64,000 nt of DNA from Fimbriimonadales bacterium (GTDB lineage: Bacteria; Armatimonadota; Fimbriimonadia; Fimbriimonadales; GBS-DC), in assembly GCA_025998675.1 (NCBI GenBank), contig AP024673.1, forward strand, positions 2,426,562 to 2,490,561, in the 5' to 3' direction. A program made the position numbers and the translations under genes. The notes below the pieces were generated by a model. It ran no database searches. It saw nothing but the letters and a program-made list of their open reading frames with translations, and was not told the DNA's origin. Positions 59,725 through 64,000 of the stretch are shown here, piece by piece; the first letter of the stretch is position 1, and every line of letters starts with the position of its first letter.

Positions 59725-62181
59725 CTACGCCGCTTGTGTGTTCTCCACCACCTGCAGCGTTGGCGAGTCGTCGTCCACTTTGAACATGCGCAGCCGCGCC
59801 TCCAGCTCGCCCGACAGCGCGTCCAGCTGCGCCATCATCTGCTGTACCTGCGTCAGCGTCTGCAACTGCGACCCAGACGCCTGCGCCGACTCGGTCGCAC
59901 GCTGCGTAATCGACGCCCCGGACTGCGCAACGCCCTGCAAAGAATGTACAATCCCGCTGCTCTCGCGCGTGAGCGTCTCTGACTGCTGCCCCAGCGCGTG
60001 CGCAATCGACGCCACCTGCGCCATATTCTGGTTCGCTGTGGACATCTCCGCGTTCATCTCCTGCGTCGCCGCGCTCGTCTGCTGTGCAATCGCCGCAATG
60101 CTCTCTATCCGCTCCAGTGTGGAACGGCTATCGCGGGCAACCGACTGCATCGACTCGACCGCCGTCTGCACCAGCGCGTCAATCTGGTTCACGGCGTCCA
60201 GCACCTGCTGGAGTTGCTCCCGCACGGCTTCCGCCTGCTGCACGCCTGCCCCCACCGAGTGGGTAGTGGTTTGCAGCGCGTCCAGCGAGCTTTGCGTGCG
60301 CGCCAGCACCTGCTGGATAATCTGCTGGATGTCGCGTGTGGCGCTCGCGCTGCGTTCCGCGAGGCGGCGCACCTCTTCGGCGACGACGGCAAACCCGCGT
60401 CCCGCCTCGCCCGCGCGCGCCGCCTCAATCGCCGCGTTCAGCGCGAGCAGGTTCGTCTGGCGTGCAATCTCCTCAATCGTGCGCACGATTTCGCCGATGG
60501 AGGTGGACATCGCCGCGAGCGCCTCCAGCTCCTGTCCGACCTGCTGCACATCGGTCTCGATGCGTCGCACGGCGTCGGTGGCTTGCGCCAGTGTCTGTGC
60601 GCCCTCTGCCGCCGCCTGCGCGACCTGCTGCGTGCGCGCACTGGCAGTGTGGAGCTGGCTGGCGGCTTGCTGCACGCCCTGTTCCATCTGACGCACATAC
60701 TCCAGCCCGTCGGATGCGGTGTGCGCGGTCTGCTCTGCGCCCTGCGACACCTCCTGCACCACGCGCTGAAGTTCCTCGATAATCTGCGCCCCCTGCATCA
60801 CCAGTTGCGCTGTCTCTTCTGACTGGCGCGCGAACGCCTCGATGGTGGTCTGGAACGCGCCTACCGCCGCCACATTACTCTGAAGCTCGCCAACGAACTG
60901 CTGGCTGGTGCGTTCGGTCTCGCCTGCCACGCGGCTGACCTCCTGCGCCAGCTGCGCCAGCTCGTCTGTTGCCCGTTGGGTCTGGCGGCTCACAGAAATC
61001 AGTTGCGCGCTTGCCTGACGCACCTGCTGCACCATCTCCTGCAGGCGGTCCATAAAGCGGTTGAAGTAGGCAGCGAACTCGCCCAGCTCGTCCTGGCGAT
61101 GGATGGTCAATCGTTGCGTCAGGTCGCCCTGTCCCTCGCTGGCGCGCTTTGCCCAGGCGGTCATTTCGCGCAGGGGGCGCAGGGCGCGGTATGCCAGCAC
61201 ACCCGCAAGCAGACACATCAGGGCAATCGCTGCGAAGGTTGTGCCGATGGCGCGTGCGCGCAGCCCCGCGAGCGGCGCGAGGATCGCGCCCTCTTCTGCG
61301 CTTACAATCAGCCGCCAGTTGGCCATGGGCACGGTGTCCCAGAACAGGTAGCGCGGTTGTCCGTTGATGATTGCGCGTTGCACCCCGCGCGCTGCGCTGC
61401 CCACGATAGCGCCTTCGGGCAGCTGGTCAAGTTTTGTGCCGTTGAACCCCTTGCGCAGCAGCAGCTCTTTGTTGGGATGGGCAATCACAATCCCGCCCTC
61501 GCTCACCAGCATCGCAAACTCGCGCTCACGGAACTCTTCACGCAGGATGTGTATCTCGGCGGTTTGCTTCACCAACCCATCCAGCATGATATCGACGCCC
61601 GCGACGCCGAAAAAGCGACCCTGCGAGGTATACATCGGCACGGTCACGCTCACCATCGTCGTGTTGACCGACCCATCGTCGTAATAAGGCTCCGTGATAC
61701 TGAGCTTGCCCGTCTTCTTGGGCTTCTGATACCATTCCTGATGCGCGTCGTGGTGATTGTAGTCGTCAGCAACCTTCTCAGCGTTGGGGTATGACGCGCG
61801 TGTGACCAGCGCAATTCGCCTGGGGTCAGGCGGAACCCGGTGATCATAGGCGTAGTACGCGCTCACAATATCGCTGGGCTGCGAGCGAAGCACACCCGCC
61901 AGAAAGGGGATAATCGCCGAGTCGGGATCAATCCCAAGCTGGTACTGTCGTTGCGCCATGACTGTTGGCACATTCGCGACCTGTTTCAGGTAGAACTCCA
62001 TCTCCTGGGCGGTTCTCGAGGTCAGCGCCATGCCCGAAGTTTGTGCTTCTTTAATCAGTGTATTTTTTGCGCTGTTGTAGATTAGCCAGCTGTTAATCGC
62101 CAGTGCTGCAGCCGTCGCCAACCCGATCGAGAAAACCAGCGTCCACACAATTGAGCGATTCCATTGGCGTCCAATCTTCAT
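59725..62181 (-). CDS. Methyl-accepting chemotaxis protein with dCache sensor
   Basis: An 818-aa transmembrane chemoreceptor. One N-terminal helix (about 15-35), a large periplasmic dCache-type sensor (about 40-290; [27 protein letters not shown] and [11 protein letters not shown]), a second helix (about 310-330), HAMP ([20 protein letters not shown] on), then a long Gln/Ala-rich coiled-coil signalling domain with the MCP tip [20 protein letters not shown] then [12 protein letters not shown]. Ligand unknown. GGAGG precedes the ATG with TACAAT (complement of 62207-62212) upstream. It has its own terminator. Confidence 0.95.
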   Translation of the reverse strand: MKIGRQWNRSIVWTLVFSIGLATAAALAINSWLIYNSAKNTLIKEAQTSGMALTSRTAQEMEFYLKQVANVPTVMAQRQYQLGIDPDSAIIPFLAGVLRSQPSDIVSAYYAYDHRVPPDPRRIALVTRASYPNAEKVADDYNHHDAHQEWYQKPKKTGKLSITEPYYDDGSVNTTMVSVTVPMYTSQGRFFGVAGVDIMLDGLVKQTAEIHILREEFREREFAMLVSEGGIVIAHPNKELLLRKGFNGTKLDQLPEGAIVGSAARGVQRAIINGQPRYLFWDTVPMANWRLIVSAEEGAILAPLAGLRARAIGTTFAAIALMCLLAGVLAYRALRPLREMTAWAKRASEGQGDLTQRLTIHRQDELGEFAAYFNRFMDRLQEMVQQVRQASAQLISVSRQTQRATDELAQLAQEVSRVAGETERTSQQFVGELQSNVAAVGAFQTTIEAFARQSEETAQLVMQGAQIIEELQRVVQEVSQGAEQTAHTASDGLEYVRQMEQGVQQAASQLHTASARTQQVAQAAAEGAQTLAQATDAVRRIETDVQQVGQELEALAAMSTSIGEIVRTIEEIARQTNLLALNAAIEAARAGEAGRGFAVVAEEVRRLAERSASATRDIQQIIQQVLARTQSSLDALQTTTHSVGAGVQQAEAVREQLQQVLDAVNQIDALVQTAVESMQSVARDSRSTLERIESIAAIAQQTSAATQEMNAEMSTANQNMAQVASIAHALGQQSETLTRESSGIVHSLQGVAQSGASITQRATESAQASGSQLQTLTQVQQMMAQLDALSGELEARLRMFKVDDDSPTLQVVENTQAA

Positions 62182-62289
62182 CGCTTGCCTCCAGCTCTAT
62201 AGGGGTATTGTAGGGCAGAGCGCGAAATTCTTTAGGGGGTAGATGGGGCGTAAGCAGGAGTCTCCAGCGACGCCCTGAACTCAGTTGCT

Positions 62290-62778
62290 ATGCGCATCGG
62301 CGTTCTGTCGGACACGCATGACCATTTGGGCTACCTGCGCCGCGCAGTGGACGCTCTGAACGATTGGCAGGTGGAGCTGGTCCTGCATGCGGGGGATTAT
62401 GTCGCGCCGTTCGTGGTGAACGAGTTGCAGCGTCTGCCCTGCCGCGTGCTGGGCATTTTCGGCAACAACGACGGCGAGCGCGTGGGGCTGACGCGGCGAC
62501 TGAGTGAAATCGGGCAGGTGCAGGTACAGCCGCTGTTTCTGGAGCTGGAGGGCTGCCGAATCGCGATGGTGCATGAGCCAGAACCTGTGGAGGCGTTCGC
62601 ACGCAGCAGGCTGTACGACCTCGTGATTTACGGGCACACGCATCAGCAGGAGTTGCGCACGGTGGGCGCGTGTCTCGTGCTGAATCCCGGGGAAGTCTGC
62701 GGCTGGCTCACCGACACCCCCACCTGCGCCGTGATTACCTTGCCTGAGAAACAGGTGGAGATTGTGCAATTGCGGTAA
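62290..62778 (+). CDS. YfcE/MJ0936-family metallophosphodiesterase
   Basis: A 162-aa calcineurin-like phosphoesterase. The metal motifs are SDTHDHLGYL (7-16), HAGDYV, GNNDGE and YGHTHQQE, with the usual order DxH-GD-GNxD-GHxH. Related proteins hydrolyse phosphodiesters such as 2',3'- or 3',5'-cyclic nucleotides; the substrate here is not known. It stands alone and is convergent with the next gene, 4 nt apart. No ribosome binding site or -10 box was recognised. Confidence 0.9.
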   Translation: MRIGVLSDTHDHLGYLRRAVDALNDWQVELVLHAGDYVAPFVVNELQRLPCRVLGIFGNNDGERVGLTRRLSEIGQVQVQPLFLELEGCRIAMVHEPEPVEAFARSRLYDLVIYGHTHQQELRTVGACLVLNPGEVCGWLTDTPTCAVITLPEKQVEIVQLR

Positions 62779-62782
62779 GTTA

Positions 62783-64000
62783 TCACCGCTGCGCCTGGCG
62801 GCACAGGTCGGCAAAGGCGCAGCGGCGACAGTGGTCGCCGGGGGTGGGCGCAATCACCGCGTGGCGCAGTCCCGTAATCGCCTGCGTGAGCAGCATGCGC
62901 AGGTTGCTCTCCGCCTGATACCACTGCCCACGCGAGATGTTGTGCACGCAGTCGCTGTCTTCCCACTCGTCCCTCCGAAATCGCTGCATCAGAGTTCCTT
63001 CGTGCGGCACGAACCGCACACGCTTGCCCGCCTTGAGGTGGTCATACGCCAGCACAACCTGCGCACGCGGTAGACAACTCTTCACAGCATGCACATAAAG
63101 CAGCCCCTGCACGACGCGCCCCTCAGTGAACTCTTTGCGGGTAGGCGCGCCGCCCAGCTTGTAGTCGATCACGAGCGCGACCGATTGCTGCGGGTCCATG
63201 TCGATGCGGTCAATCACACCGCACAGATCGATGGTTTGTACGTCGTTCAGTCGATAGGTCACCCGACGGGGCTGCTGGTTGTGCGGCGGCTCCACGCGGG
63301 CGCGTTCCTCGTCGTCGTCCACTGCGCCGCCGAACGCCCATTCGCACACGCGCGGCTGCAGCCCGAATTGCTGCTGGTAGCGCGGCTCGCGCCAGCCGAA
63401 GCGTCGCATCAGCCGCTGCGCCAGTGCGCGCAACACCTCCACCTGCCAGTCGGGCAGGTCGGGCGCGCGTTCCCCCAGCAGCGCGTGCAACTGCTCCACG
63501 AGCGTCTGCACCCAGTCGCGTGGGTCGCTCGTTGCAGGCGGACGACGCACCGTGCGGCACAGCGTTGCGTGCGCCACGCTGCCCACCTCCATCAGACTCA
63601 GCTCCCGCAGAGGCGAACGCAGGCGCAAAATATAGCGGGCGAAATGCTCGAACGGACAGCGCGCCAGCGTCTCCAGCTCCGTGACGCTGAACGGGCGGTC
63701 GGTAGCCGCCACGCGCGCGCGATGCGCGGGCGCGCGCAGCACGGGCGCAGGCTCCTCGTAGGGCGTCGGCTCGCACAGCGACTGATCGTAGGGATGCAAG
63801 GCGTCCTCGCGGGCGGGTGTGATGTCCTCCAGTCGGTAAAAGCGGGTGTGAATGGCGTCGCCGCAGCGCGCCTTGAGTTCCTCCAGGTAGAACGAGGGCA
63901 GCGCGTCGCTCTCGCCGCTTTGCGTGCGCGGGTAGCTGAAGTAGAGTCGCTCGTGCGCCGTGTGCAGGATGCGCTGGAACAGCATCGGCTCCGCGTCCTG
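62783..64000 (-). CDS. RecB/AddB-like PD-(D/E)XK nuclease, C-terminal part, cut by window edge
   Basis: An open frame continuing past 64000 (the residues QDAEP before the first in-window Met are in frame), so only the C-terminal ~405 residues are seen. The nuclease core has GVIDRIDMD and VIDYKLGGAP (the Asp-x-Lys of the PD-(D/E)XK site), with the later QGLLYVHAV. Four cysteines (CPFEHF near the start and CRRCAFADLC at the end) match the iron-sulfur ligand pattern of AddB-type nucleases in double-strand break repair. The helicase-like half would lie outside. The partner AddA is not in the window. Confidence 0.85.
   Translation of the reverse strand, partial: QDAEPMLFQRILHTAHERLYFSYPRTQSGESDALPSFYLEELKARCGDAIHTRFYRLEDITPAREDALHPYDQSLCEPTPYEEPAPVLRAPAHRARVAATDRPFSVTELETLARCPFEHFARYILRLRSPLRELSLMEVGSVAHATLCRTVRRPPATSDPRDWVQTLVEQLHALLGERAPDLPDWQVEVLRALAQRLMRRFGWREPRYQQQFGLQPRVCEWAFGGAVDDDEERARVEPPHNQQPRRVTYRLNDVQTIDLCGVIDRIDMDPQQSVALVIDYKLGGAPTRKEFTEGRVVQGLLYVHAVKSCLPRAQVVLAYDHLKAGKRVRFVPHEGTLMQRFRRDEWEDSDCVHNISRGQWYQAESNLRMLLTQAITGLRHAVIAPTPGDHCRRCAFADLCRQAQR

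Overview
The window is a high-G+C bacterial chromosome segment carrying about 50 protein genes on both strands, many packed with 1-4 bp stop/start overlaps. No rRNA, tRNA or CRISPR array was seen. The gene set suggests Armatimonadota (Fimbriimonadales-like): two PEP-CTERM proteins, a dockerin-repeat secreted protein, a DUF1559-type prepilin, Uma2 nucleases and two-membrane-style genes (Lgt, LspA) beside general housekeeping genes. This assignment is inference from gene content, with no marker gene tree behind it.

Layout. 1-2 kb: 3' end of aspartate kinase and two AtpI/AtpZ-like ATP synthase accessory proteins. 2-9 kb: PEP-CTERM beta-rich protein, ffh, purK-purE, a Uma2 nuclease and lepA. 9-16 kb: TPR protein, membrane protein, Eis-like acetyltransferase, CPA2 antiporter coupled to RNase J, and an unknown anchored protein. 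17-21 kb: minus-strand operon of an ANTAR response regulator, a TIM-barrel epimerase, a SurA/PpiD-like chaperone and a SolA-like oxidase. 21-23 kb: dockerin protein and prepilin. 23-28 kb: atpB-E-F-H-A-G, with atpD and atpC absent from this operon. 28-34 kb: DUF2339 protein, then a membrane protein with an ABC-2 permease and ATPase. 34-35.6 kb: an insertion sequence with a frameshifted transposase. 35.6-44.6 kb: pckA, MATE pump, and a coupled six-gene run (ABC ATPase and permease, Uma2, TPR-like protein, PrpB-like lyase, CBS-DUF1385 fusion). 44.6-51 kb: Doc-like protein, PEP-CTERM protein, ftsK, lgt-lspA. 51-56.5 kb: DUF503, rbfA, epimerase, Rpn-type nuclease, surE, sdhB, and a lone CRISPR-associated-type CARF-HEPN gene. 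56.5-64 kb: DUF4190 protein, hemW, FAD oxidoreductase, methyl-accepting chemotaxis protein, phosphodiesterase and the C-terminal part of a RecB/AddB-like nuclease.

Structure beyond the genes. Seven copies of a non-coding repeat built from interchangeable modules (two kinds of central hairpin, three kinds of end) lie mostly between convergent genes. In five gene ends the terminal TAA of the repeat is itself the stop codon of the neighbouring gene. Many monocistronic or operon-leading genes have a TAnnnT -10 box only 6-11 nt before the ATG and no ribosome binding site, which suggests frequent leaderless transcription. By contrast, the dockerin and second PEP-CTERM genes have near-perfect -35/-10 promoters and strong ribosome binding sites.

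The most interesting single locus is the TM1812-type CARF-HEPN gene (55347-56561). It keeps a DxTHG motif and an Rx4H HEPN motif but has no cas gene or array within the 55 kb to its left or 7 kb to its right.
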